Assembly (NCBI GenBank): GCA_964484045.1
Contig: CAZAEP010000184.1
Span: 1 to 5,223 of the forward strand
Source of the DNA: J134 sp964484045
GTDB lineage: Bacteria > Pseudomonadota > Alphaproteobacteria > Sphingomonadales > Rhodothalassiaceae
Direction: 5' to 3'
DNA: 5,223 nt
Part shown: piece after piece, positions 1 to 5,213 of the stretch
Layout: each line of letters opens with the position of its first letter
Position numbering within the stretch: the first letter of the stretch is position 1
Made by a program: the position numbers and the translations under genes
Notes under the pieces: generated by a model
What the model saw: the letters and a program-made list of their open reading frames with translations, nothing else
What the model was told of the DNA's origin: nothing
The model's database searches: none

Positions 1-511
1 TGTAGTCGGCCGCCTGCAGCAGCTTGAGAATGATGTTCTCGACGTCCTCGCCGACATAGCCGGCTTCGGTCAGCGTCGTCGCATCCGCCATGGTGAAGGG
101 CACGTCGATGATGCGCGCCAGCGTCTGGGCGAGCAGGGTCTTGCCGCATCCGGTCGGGCCGACGAGCAGGATGTTCGACTTCGCCAACTCGACATCGGCG
201 TTCTTGGCCGCATGGTTGAGGCGCTTGTAATGATTGTGCACGGCTACCGAGAGCACCCGCTTGGCCTTGTCCTGCCCGATCACATAATCGTTGAGGACAT
301 CGCAGATTTCCTGGGGCGTGGGCACGCCGTCCCCCGATTTCACGAGGTTCGACTTGTTCTCCTCGCGAATGATGTCGGTGCACAGTTCGACGCATTCGTC
401 GCAGATGAAAACGGTCGGGCCGGCGATCAGCTTCCGCACCTCGTGCTGGCTCTTGCCGCAGAAGGAACAGTAAAGCGTGTTCTTGGAATCACTGCCGCTC
501 AGCTTGGTCAT
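1..511 (-). CDS. clpX: ATP-dependent Clp protease ATP-binding subunit ClpX (N-terminal 170 residues, cut by window edge)
   Basis: This is the AAA+ unfoldase that recognises tagged cytosolic proteins, unfolds them with ATP and threads them into ClpP. I translated it from the ATG at 511. The protein opens MTKLSGSDSKNTLYCSFCGK and has the ClpX zinc-binding domain with Cys15, Cys18, Cys37 and Cys40. A linker leads to the AAA+ core at about residue 65 (VPTPQEICDVLNDYVIGQD). Walker A is GPTGCGKT at 118-125, with Cys where E. coli has Ser. The substrate-gripping pore-1 loop GYVG lies at 151-154 (Tyr152). The frame is open to base 1, so Walker B, the sensors and the ClpP-docking loop are outside the window. 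The start is supported by an AGGGA Shine-Dalgarno at 518-522, six bases from the ATG. The gene lies downstream of clpP on the same strand, behind a hairpin that may separate the two transcripts. Identification is very secure; nothing in the visible part looks broken. Confidence 0.98.
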   Translation of the reverse strand, partial: MTKLSGSDSKNTLYCSFCGKSQHEVRKLIAGPTVFICDECVELCTDIIREENKSNLVKSGDGVPTPQEICDVLNDYVIGQDKAKRVLSVAVHNHYKRLNHAAKNADVELAKSNILLVGPTGCGKTLLAQTLARIIDVPFTMADATTLTEAGYVGEDVENIILKLLQAADY

Positions 512-530
512 CGATCTTCCCTAAAGCCAC

Positions 531-605
531 TCATACGCTGCCATCGTAGAACGCCTGCTCCGCCGGCGGCAACAGCTTTGTCCCCGGGACCGACCGGAAA
601 CGCAT
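531..605 (-). CDS. Possible small leader ORF upstream of clpX (24 codons)
   Basis: An ATG at 603-605 opens a 24-codon frame ending in TGA at 531-533, only 19 nt before the clpX start codon. Purine-rich bases (GGAGAGG, then GGAGG) precede it and could serve as a ribosome binding site, although the nearer match is very close to the ATG. The peptide begins MRFRSVPG and ends AFYDGSV. I recognise no family. The third codon positions are strongly G/C, as in the flanking genes, but in a GC-rich genome this is weak evidence over so few codons. It could be a translated leader, a short unannotated protein or a chance ORF. The sequence alone cannot decide. Confidence 0.22.
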   Translation of the reverse strand: MRFRSVPGTKLLPPAEQAFYDGSV

Positions 606-629
606 ACCCTCCGCCTCTCCATGAGACAT

Positions 630-658
630 ATATGAGAAGCGGTGATCGGCGAGTCTAG
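630..658 (-). promoter_or_regulatory. Candidate sigma-70 type promoter for clpX
   Basis: Read on the minus strand, CTAGAC (653-658) resembles the alphaproteobacterial -35 CTTGAC at five of six positions. A 17-base spacer follows, then TCATAT (630-635), a poor to moderate -10 in an unusually AT-rich patch (CTCATATATG). It lies just downstream of the terminator-like hairpin after clpP and would give a leader of roughly 110 nt. I see no convincing heat-shock (sigma-32) motif here. This is a weak call based on spacing and location. Confidence 0.28.
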
Positions 659-681
659 ACGTGAAATCTTGAGAGCCGATT

Positions 682-726
682 AAAACCGGCGGGCCGGGCA
701 CGCCGTCGAACGGCGTGCCGCCCGGC
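682..726 (-). terminator. Terminator-like hairpin after clpP
   Basis: On the minus strand, 14 bases past the clpP stop, GCCGG-(3-nt bulge)-GCACGCCG pairs with CGGCGTGC-CCGGC around a short TTCGA loop. The 8-bp inner stem (698-705 with 711-718) is perfect, and one more G:C pair is possible inside an alternative fold. A TTTT run (682-685) follows about 7 nt after the stem. The strong GC stem in the right place fits intrinsic termination, but the gap before a short U-tract means it may be leaky or may serve as a 3'-end stabiliser. Confidence 0.5.
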
Positions 727-739
727 TCCGGAAACGGGC

Positions 740-1366
740 CTATTCCTCGCTCTCTTCGGGACGCTTTTCGAACACCTCGTCGATCAACCCCCAGTCGCGC
801 GCCTCTTCCGCGCTCATCCAGCGGTCACGGTCGAGCGCCTTCTCGACCTCTTCGAGGGGCTGCCCGGTATGTTTCACATAGATGTTGTTCAGACGCTCGC
901 GCAATTTCAGGATTTCCCGCGCCTGGATCTCGATGTCGGCCGCCTGGCCGCGGAAACCGCCCGACGGCTGGTGCACCATGATCCGCGCATTGGGCAGACA
1001 GTAGCGCATCCCCTTCTCGCCGGCGGCAAGAAGAAGCGAGCCCATCGACGCCGCCTGACCGACGCACAGGGTGGCGACGCGCGGCCGGATGTACTGGATC
1101 GTGTCGTAGATCGCGAGCCCGGAGCTGACGACGCCGCCGGGAGAATTGATGTAAAAGGAGATGTCCTTTTTCGGGTTGTCGGCCTCGAGATAGAGGAGCT
1201 GCGCCACCACGAGGCTTGCTATATTGTCCTCGACCGGACCGGTGAGGAAGATGATTCTCTCCTTCAGAAGGCGCGAATAGATATCGTAGGCGCGCTCGCC
1301 GCGATTGGTCTGCTCGACCACCATCGGCACGAGCTGGCTCCGGAACTGATCCTCAAAGTCCACCAT
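740..1366 (-). CDS. clpP: ATP-dependent Clp protease proteolytic subunit ClpP
   Basis: This is the serine peptidase that forms the double-heptamer degradation chamber of ClpXP and ClpAP in the cytosol. It has 208 residues, the normal length for the family. The catalytic triad is visible and correctly spaced: Ser107 in GQAASMGS, His132 in MVHQPSGG and Asp181 in DRDRWMS. These match E. coli Ser111, His136 and Asp185 with a constant offset of four. The oxyanion-region motif INSPGG is at 73-78. By comparison with E. coli, a short propeptide of about 10-11 residues would be removed before LVPMVVEQ. The start is well supported by a perfect AGGAGG at 1371-1376, four bases from the ATG. The gene follows tig after 42 nt with no terminator between them, so tig-clpP is probably one operon. 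The C-terminus is acidic (RPEESEE). Nothing is missing or frameshifted. Confidence 0.98.
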   Translation of the reverse strand: MVDFEDQFRSQLVPMVVEQTNRGERAYDIYSRLLKERIIFLTGPVEDNIASLVVAQLLYLEADNPKKDISFYINSPGGVVSSGLAIYDTIQYIRPRVATLCVGQAASMGSLLLAAGEKGMRYCLPNARIMVHQPSGGFRGQAADIEIQAREILKLRERLNNIYVKHTGQPLEEVEKALDRDRWMSAEEARDWGLIDEVFEKRPEESEE

Positions 1367-1408
1367 AGGTCCTCCTGTCGGATCCCGCGTGATCCCGCAT
1401 CGCGATCG

Positions 1409-2986
1409 CTACTTGGCCGCCGGCTCCGCGGCTTTGGCCGTAGACGCTTTGCGCGCGCCCGACTTCCTGCCTGTCGTCGCCTTGGATGTTGCCTTCCCGG
1501 CCGTTGCTTTCCCCGCGGCCGCCTTTTTCGCGCCTGTCGTCGCCTTCCTGGCGGGCGCCGCCTTCGCCTTGGTCGATTTCTTCGCCTTCGTTTTCGCCTT
1601 CGCTTTCGCCTTTTTCGGCTTGGCCTCCGGTTCGGCGTCCTTTTCGTCCTCTTCCTCGACGGCCTTGCGCAGGTCGGCGAGGCTCACCTCGCGCTCGCTC
1701 ACCTCCGCCATCTCGAGGATGTAATCGACCACCTTGTCCTCGTAAAGCGGCGCCCGAAGCTGCGCCAGCGCCTGCTCGTTCCTGGTATAGAACTCGTAGA
1801 CCTGCTGTTCCTGCCCGGGGAAGCGGCGCGCTTCCTCGACCACCTTGCGCATCAGTTCGTCGCGGCTGATCTCGATATTGTTGGCGAGACCGATTTCCGA
1901 GAGCAGGAGGCCGAGCCGCACGCGCCGCTCGGCGATGGCCCGGAACTCGCGCCGCTCCTCCTCGTCGTCGGGCTCCTCCTTCCCGGCGAGGTCCGCCTCG
2001 GTGGCCTCGCCCGACTGGATGGCGTCGCGTTTGATCTGCTCCCAGATATCGCGATATTCGAGATCGACCATGGTTTCGGGGACCGGAAAGTCGTAGGCCT
2101 CGGCCAGTGCATCGAGAAGCCGGCGCTTGAGCCGCGCGCGGCTCAGTTGCGCCGCTTCCTGCTCGAGCTGCTGGCGCAGGAGGTCCTTCAACGCAGCGAG
2201 GGACTCGAGCCCAAACCCCTTGGCCAACTCGTCATCGACGGCGGTCTCCCGCGGAACCCGGATCTCCTTGACGGTGACCGCGAAGACCGCCTCCTTGCCG
2301 GCGAGATCCGCACGCCCGTAATCTTGCGGGAAAGTCACCGTAAGGGCGCGCTCTTCGCCGCTTTTCGCGCCCACGAGCTGATCCTCGAAACCGGGGATGA
2401 ACTGCCCCGATCCGATCTCGAGTTCGACATCTTCGCCCGAGCCGCCCTCGAAGGACGTGCCCTCGATGCTGCCCGCGAAATCGATCCGCACGACATCCCC
2501 GGTCTTGGCGCGATAATTGGCCGGAGCCTCCGCGAAGCGACGCGATTGCGTCGCCAGACGCGCCAGCGCCTCCTCGACATCGTCATCGCTCGGCCTGGCC
2601 ACCAAGCGCTCGAGCGCCGGCGCCTTGAAGGCGGTGACATCGATTTCGGGCAGGATCTCCGCTCTCACCGTGAAATCGAAACCCTTGTCCTCGTCGACCT
2701 CGCCGACCTCGACCTCGGGCCGCGTCGCCGGCTTGAGCTTGCGATCGCGAAACAGCTTGTCCGTGTTCTCGCGCACCGACTCCTCGACGGCCTGACCGAT
2801 CGCCGCCGCGCCATGGAGCTTCTTCAGGAGCGAGAGCGGGGCCTTACCGGGCCGGAACCCCTTCATCGGCACCTTCTCGCGAAAATCCATGAGGATGAGC
2901 TGAACCCGCCGGTCCAGCTCTTCCTTGTCGACCGATACCTTGAACTCCCGCTTCAGGCCTTCGTTTTTCAGTTCTTCAATCTGCAT
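1409..2986 (-). CDS. tig: Trigger factor (ribosome-associated chaperone and prolyl isomerase) with long Lys/Ala-rich tail
   Basis: Trigger factor binds the ribosome near the exit tunnel and shields nascent chains. The N-terminal domain carries the ribosome-docking signature GFRPGKAP at 43-50. An FKBP-type PPIase domain spans about 160-245 (GDVVRIDFAGSIEG, then GQFIPGFEDQLVG). The helical C-terminal substrate-binding arms run from about 250 to 445. The protein has 525 residues against 432 in E. coli. Most of the excess is a low-complexity tail from about 451, with 21 Lys and 3 Arg in the last 75 residues, made of runs such as KKAKAKAKTKAKK and KATTGAKKAAAGKATAGK. It resembles histone H1 or other nucleic-acid-binding tails. 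The chosen ATG follows only a weak GAGTGAG ribosome site but gives the conserved start MQIEELKNEGLKREF. The gene lies 45 nt downstream of tRNA-Leu and 42 nt upstream of clpP. The core identity is certain; the role of the tail is unknown. Confidence 0.97.
   Translation of the reverse strand: MQIEELKNEGLKREFKVSVDKEELDRRVQLILMDFREKVPMKGFRPGKAPLSLLKKLHGAAAIGQAVEESVRENTDKLFRDRKLKPATRPEVEVGEVDEDKGFDFTVRAEILPEIDVTAFKAPALERLVARPSDDDVEEALARLATQSRRFAEAPANYRAKTGDVVRIDFAGSIEGTSFEGGSGEDVELEIGSGQFIPGFEDQLVGAKSGEERALTVTFPQDYGRADLAGKEAVFAVTVKEIRVPRETAVDDELAKGFGLESLAALKDLLRQQLEQEAAQLSRARLKRRLLDALAEAYDFPVPETMVDLEYRDIWEQIKRDAIQSGEATEADLAGKEEPDDEEERREFRAIAERRVRLGLLLSEIGLANNIEISRDELMRKVVEEARRFPGQEQQVYEFYTRNEQALAQLRAPLYEDKVVDYILEMAEVSEREVSLADLRKAVEEEDEKDAEPEAKPKKAKAKAKTKAKKSTKAKAAPARKATTGAKKAAAGKATAGKATSKATTGRKSGARKASTAKAAEPAAK
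1469..1546. repeat. Two 15-bp direct repeats in the tig tail coding region
   Basis: GCCTGTCGTCGCCTT occurs identically at 1469-1483 and 1532-1546, 63 bp (21 codons) apart and in frame, encoding the two KATTG units of the trigger factor tail. The neighbouring 1580-1615 stretch is also simple sequence (repeated TTCGCCT-like units coding for alternating Lys and Ala). This suggests the tail grew by in-frame duplication. Confidence 0.8.
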
Positions 2987-3031
2987 GCGCTCACTCGTGG
3001 TCTTCGCCCAGGGCCGCTACCGTATTTCAGA

Positions 3032-3119
3032 TGGTGCGGGCGGAGGGACTTGAACCCCCACGTCCGTTACGGACACCAGATCCTAAATCTGGCGCGTCTA
3101 CCAGTTCCGCCACGCCCGC
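3032..3119 (-). tRNA. tRNA-Leu, anticodon UAG
   Basis: The minus strand folds as a class II tRNA. The acceptor GCGGGCG (3113-3119) pairs with CGCCCGC (3036-3042), followed by discriminator A and an encoded CCA (3032-3034). The anticodon stem CCAGA/TCTGG encloses loop TTTAGGA, with anticodon TAG at 3083-3085, reading CUA and, with U34, probably other CUN codons. A long variable arm (GTCCG-TAA-CGGAC) is present, as expected for leucine, and the T-arm GGGGG-TTCAAGT-CCCTC is intact. The length of 88 nt with CCA is normal. It lies 45 nt upstream of tig on the same strand, with no terminator between them, so one transcript could carry both. Confidence 0.97.
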
Positions 3120-3233
3120 CACGTCGTGTCTCCCGACCGGGACCCACGTCCCACGCTGCGGACCGCCCACATCCGTCGTTCCCGCCCCGATTTCGCGCGC
3201 GCCAACAGCCCGAAATGAGGCGAACCGGCGCTC

Positions 3234-3263
3234 TCTTAGCACAGCGCGTTCGCGCAAGACCAG
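3234..3263 (-). promoter_or_regulatory. Candidate promoter for tRNA-Leu (and perhaps tig)
   Basis: In the spacer between nnr and tRNA-Leu the minus strand has TGTGCTAAGA (3234-3243). It contains the same CTAAGA -10 hexamer as the much clearer tRNA-His promoter in this window, plus an extended-type TG. The -35 side is poor: CTGGTC at 3258-3263 with an 18-base spacer. A start here would leave a leader of about 105 nt before the tRNA. That leader contains a 6-bp ATTTCG/CGAAAT dyad (3190-3216) of unknown meaning. The call is tentative. Confidence 0.3.
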
Positions 3264-3304
3264 CATCATTCGCGCTTTCTTTCCGCGATGCCGGCACCGC
3301 CCGC

Positions 3305-4792
3305 TCAGAGGCCCTCGATTTCGCTCAGAACCTCCGGCAGAGCGTCGATCAGATCGCCGGCTATCATACCGCGTCCGAAGCGGCGCGCCGCGGCACCGTG
3401 CAACGACACGGCCGCGGCCGCGGCCGGCAGTGCCGGCATTCCTTGCGCCAGACACCCGACGAGGATGCCGCTGAGAACATCGCCCGATCCGGCGGTGGCG
3501 AGATGCGGCGGCGCGCCGGCCTCGATCACCGCCTGGCCTTCGGGCGTCGCGATGACGGTATCCGGTCCCTTGTGAACGATGACCGCTCCCGCCCGCGCCG
3601 CGGCGCCGCGCGTCACCGCCAATTTGTCCGCGCTCCCGGCCGTCCCGAAGAGGCGGACGAACTCGCCGCCATGCGGGGTCATGACGACCGGGCCGTCGAT
3701 CAGGTCGAACAACCGTTCCGGTGTCGCGGCGAAAGCGGTCAGAGCATCCGCATCGAGAACCACCGCGCGCCTTGTTGCCAGCACCGCTGCCACCCGCCGG
3801 CATGTCGCTTCGTCGACACCGCTGCCCGGACCGATGGCGATCGCATTGCGCCGCGGGTCGGCGAGAACCGCCGCGAATTCCGCCTCGTCGGCGAACGGCG
3901 CCACCATCACCTCGCTGAGGGCCGTCGCCTGAATGGCATAGGCCTCGCTCGGGGTCGCCAATGTCGTGAGCCCTGCCCCGGTGCGCAGGGCGGCACGCGC
4001 CGCCAGCCGACCCGCACCGAGGGTCGGCGGACGCCCTCCGATGACGAGGGCATGGCCGCGGTCGTATTTATGCCCGGCGGGATCGAGTGGGGGCCACGCA
4101 TCACGCCACAGCGGTGCCGCGTTCTCGAACGTCTTCGGTGCCACCTTCGTCAGAACGGAGGACGGTATGCCGATGTCGCGGAGCACCACCTGGCCGCAAT
4201 AAAAACGCCCGGGCACCAGAAGATGGCCCGGTTTCTTGCGAAAGAAGGTGACCGTAAGATCGGCCCGGAAGGCTTCCCCGCGCACCTGTCCGTCATCGCC
4301 CGCGATACCCGAGGGAACGTCAACGGCGACGCCGAACGCACGGTGTGCGCCGGCCGCCCGCAACACCTCCGCCGCCACGCCCTCCACCGGGCGCGAGAGA
4401 CCGGCGCCGAAGAGGGCATCGACGATGAGGTCGGCGTCGGCGAGCGCATCGGGCGTCAGGGATGCGACCGGCCCCTCATAGCGCGCCGCCATGATCGCCG
4501 CATCGCCATGCAGGGAATCGGGCGGGACCAGCGCCGCGACGCGCACGGCAACACCCGCCTCCGCGAGATGCCGCGCTGCGACCCAGCCGTCCCCGCCATT
4601 GTTGCCCGGGCCGGTGAGCACCACGGCGCGGCTTGCCCCGTGATGCGTCAGCGCCTCCTCCGCGACCGCCCGCCCGGCCGCCTCCATGAGCTCCTCGCCG
4701 GCTGTTCCGGATGCGATGGTCAGGCGGTCGGCCTCGGCCATTTCCGCGCAGGAGAGCAGAACATACGGGCTTTGTGGATCGAATGCGCTCAT
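3305..4792 (-). CDS. nnr: Bifunctional NAD(P)H-hydrate repair enzyme Nnr (epimerase / ADP-dependent dehydratase)
   Basis: This enzyme repairs NADHX and NADPHX, hydrated damage products of the cofactors. The N-terminal YjeF_N half epimerises the R and S forms, and the C-terminal ribokinase-fold half dehydrates the S form using a nucleotide. The 495 residues fit the fused family. Epimerase motifs are GPGNNGGDGW (61-70), VDALFGAGL (124-132) and VDVPSGIAGDDG (158-169). Dehydratase motifs are HKYDRGHALVIGG (241-253), GPGSG (321-325), TPHGGEF (372-378), HKG (407-409) and AGSGDVLSG (434-442), with the conserved Asp438. The same frame stays open upstream into the tRNA-His gene, but the proper start is the ATG at 4792, which has a perfect AGGAGG six bases away and begins MSAFDPQSPYVLLSCAEM. 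The gene lies 65 nt downstream of tRNA-His with no clear terminator between, so it may use that promoter. I see no obvious intrinsic terminator after its stop. Confidence 0.96.
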   Translation of the reverse strand: MSAFDPQSPYVLLSCAEMAEADRLTIASGTAGEELMEAAGRAVAEEALTHHGASRAVVLTGPGNNGGDGWVAARHLAEAGVAVRVAALVPPDSLHGDAAIMAARYEGPVASLTPDALADADLIVDALFGAGLSRPVEGVAAEVLRAAGAHRAFGVAVDVPSGIAGDDGQVRGEAFRADLTVTFFRKKPGHLLVPGRFYCGQVVLRDIGIPSSVLTKVAPKTFENAAPLWRDAWPPLDPAGHKYDRGHALVIGGRPPTLGAGRLAARAALRTGAGLTTLATPSEAYAIQATALSEVMVAPFADEAEFAAVLADPRRNAIAIGPGSGVDEATCRRVAAVLATRRAVVLDADALTAFAATPERLFDLIDGPVVMTPHGGEFVRLFGTAGSADKLAVTRGAAARAGAVIVHKGPDTVIATPEGQAVIEAGAPPHLATAGSGDVLSGILVGCLAQGMPALPAAAAAVSLHGAAARRFGRGMIAGDLIDALPEVLSEIEGL

Positions 4793-4798
4793 CCGCGG

Positions 4799-4804
4799 CC
4801 TCCT
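4799..4804 (-). promoter_or_regulatory. Shine-Dalgarno site that fixes the nnr start
   Basis: AGGAGG on the minus strand, six bases from the ATG at 4790-4792. This decides against longer starts: the frame continues 36 codons upstream but then runs through the 3' part of the tRNA-His gene, which cannot be protein coding. Confidence 0.85.
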
Positions 4805-4857
4805 CGCTCCCTGCCCCCTTGTCGGGCCCGTCCCGAAGGCGTCGCCGCAAGGGACAG

Positions 4858-4935
4858 TGGGGCGAGCGATGGGACTTGAACCCACAGCCTCCTGGACCAC
4901 AACCAGGCGCTCTAACCAGTTGAGCTACGCCCGCC
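4858..4935 (-). tRNA. tRNA-His, anticodon GUG, with encoded G-1 and CCA
   Basis: The minus strand gives G-1 (4935), acceptor GCGGGCG (4928-4934), TA, D-arm GCTC/GAGC, anticodon stem CCTGG/CCAGG with loop TTGTGGT (anticodon GTG), T-arm GTGGG-TTCAAGT-CCCAT, acceptor CGCTCGC (4862-4868), discriminator C73 (4861) and CCA (4858-4860). The acceptor stem includes one G:T pair. G-1 opposite C73 is the classical histidine identity element. A clear promoter precedes it at 4958-4986, and nnr follows on the same strand. Confidence 0.97.
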
Positions 4936-4957
4936 ACAGGCGTCCGCGAGGGCGCCC

Positions 4958-4986
4958 TCTTAGCCGAGTGCGGCCATCGCCGTCAA
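4958..4986 (-). promoter_or_regulatory. Sigma-70 type promoter of tRNA-His (possibly also nnr)
   Basis: The minus strand reads CTTGACG (-35 hexamer TTGACG at 4981-4986), a 17-base spacer, then CTAAGA (4958-4963) as -10. Transcription would start near 4951, about 15 nt before the tRNA. The -35 and spacing are near ideal for an alphaproteobacterial housekeeping promoter, and the position fits a tRNA gene. Confidence 0.75.
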
Positions 4987-5058
4987 GCGGGGCGCACCGC
5001 GCCCGCGCCGGCCGCGTGACACCTGTCTTCGCCGCCGCTGCACAAGACATGACCAGCC

Positions 5059-5073
5059 GCCCAAATTTTGGGC
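5059..5073. promoter_or_regulatory. Perfect dyad upstream of glnB, possible NtrC site
   Basis: GCCCAAA-T-TTTGGGC is a perfect 7+7 bp inverted repeat, in a GC-rich region where such an A/T-rich core stands out. Its length and spacing match the core of the NtrC consensus (GCACY-N5-RGTGC, 15 bp), although the bases differ in both arms. It lies about 70 bp upstream of the -24/-12 promoter, a usual enhancer distance. A half-site-like TGCAC also occurs at 5039-5043. The assignment to NtrC is inference; the dyad itself is seen directly. Confidence 0.5.
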
Positions 5074-5137
5074 AGAGCGGATGCCGGAACAAGAGGCGCG
5101 AGCGGCCGAATCCGGCGCTTTCTCCGGCGATCCGGGT

Positions 5138-5153
5138 TGGCACGCCGCCTGCA
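5138..5153 (+). promoter_or_regulatory. Sigma-54 (RpoN) -24/-12 promoter for glnB
   Basis: TGGCACG-CCGC-CTGCA matches the sigma-54 consensus TGGCACG-N4-TTGCW at every fixed position except one T (C at 5149). The GG and GC elements have the obligatory spacing. The predicted start is near 5164, giving a leader of about 50 nt before the ATG at 5214. Such promoters need an activator; for glnB in alphaproteobacteria this is classically NtrC under nitrogen limitation. Confidence 0.82.
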
Positions 5154-5160
5154 GGACAGA

Positions 5161-5186
5161 GGGCGACGGGGTTTGCCCCTTCGCTC
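5161..5186 (+). other. Hairpin at the start of the glnB leader
   Basis: GGGCGA (5161-5166) pairs with TCGCTC (5181-5186, one G:T pair). After a C/T mismatch, GGGG (5168-5171) pairs with CCCC (5176-5179) around a TTTG loop. There is no U-tract, so it is not an obvious terminator. It sits where the sigma-54 transcript would begin, so a start at 5164 would lose the outermost three bases of the stem. It might protect the 5' end of the mRNA. Confidence 0.45.
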
Positions 5187-5213
5187 CCGAAGGACCTGCG
5201 ATACGAGGGCCCG

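Noticed and set aside
1389..1724. A plus-strand ORF rich in Ala and Phe that resembles a membrane protein
   Set aside because: It is the complement of the Lys/Ala-rich trigger factor tail: Lys codons read in reverse give Phe/Leu. No separate evidence of a gene.
3400..3430. GCCGCG simple repeat resembling a regulatory repeat
   Set aside because: It encodes the poly-Ala stretch near residues 457-461 of Nnr and needs no other explanation.
3027..3803. A minus-strand ORF across tRNA-Leu and the end of nnr
   Set aside because: It is in a different frame from nnr, is dominated by Arg/Gly and ends inside a tRNA, so it is a composition artefact.
4830..4855. Possible terminator between tRNA-His and nnr
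   Set aside because: The GTCCC/GGGAC dyad has only a short stem around an imperfect interior and no following U-tract on the minus strand.
869..4879. A plus-strand frame open for about 4 kb, across clpP, tig, tRNA-Leu and nnr
   Set aside because: It is antisense to three well-identified genes and a tRNA. GC-rich codon use removes stops from an opposite frame. Its translation is rich in Arg/Leu low-complexity segments, matches no family I know and runs through two RNA genes.
4793..4900. An N-terminal extension of nnr starting inside tRNA-His
   Set aside because: The extra 36 codons overlap the tRNA, while the ATG at 4792 has a perfect Shine-Dalgarno and matches the family start.
4476..4937. 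A minus-strand frame beginning MAGVAQLVRAP at the tRNA-His gene
   Set aside because: The opening residues are the typical false translation of a tRNA, and the rest is an off-frame reading of nnr.
4925..5143. A 72-codon minus-strand ORF in the nnr-glnB divergent region
   Set aside because: It overlaps the tRNA-His gene and its promoter, shows no recognisable domain and is best explained as chance.
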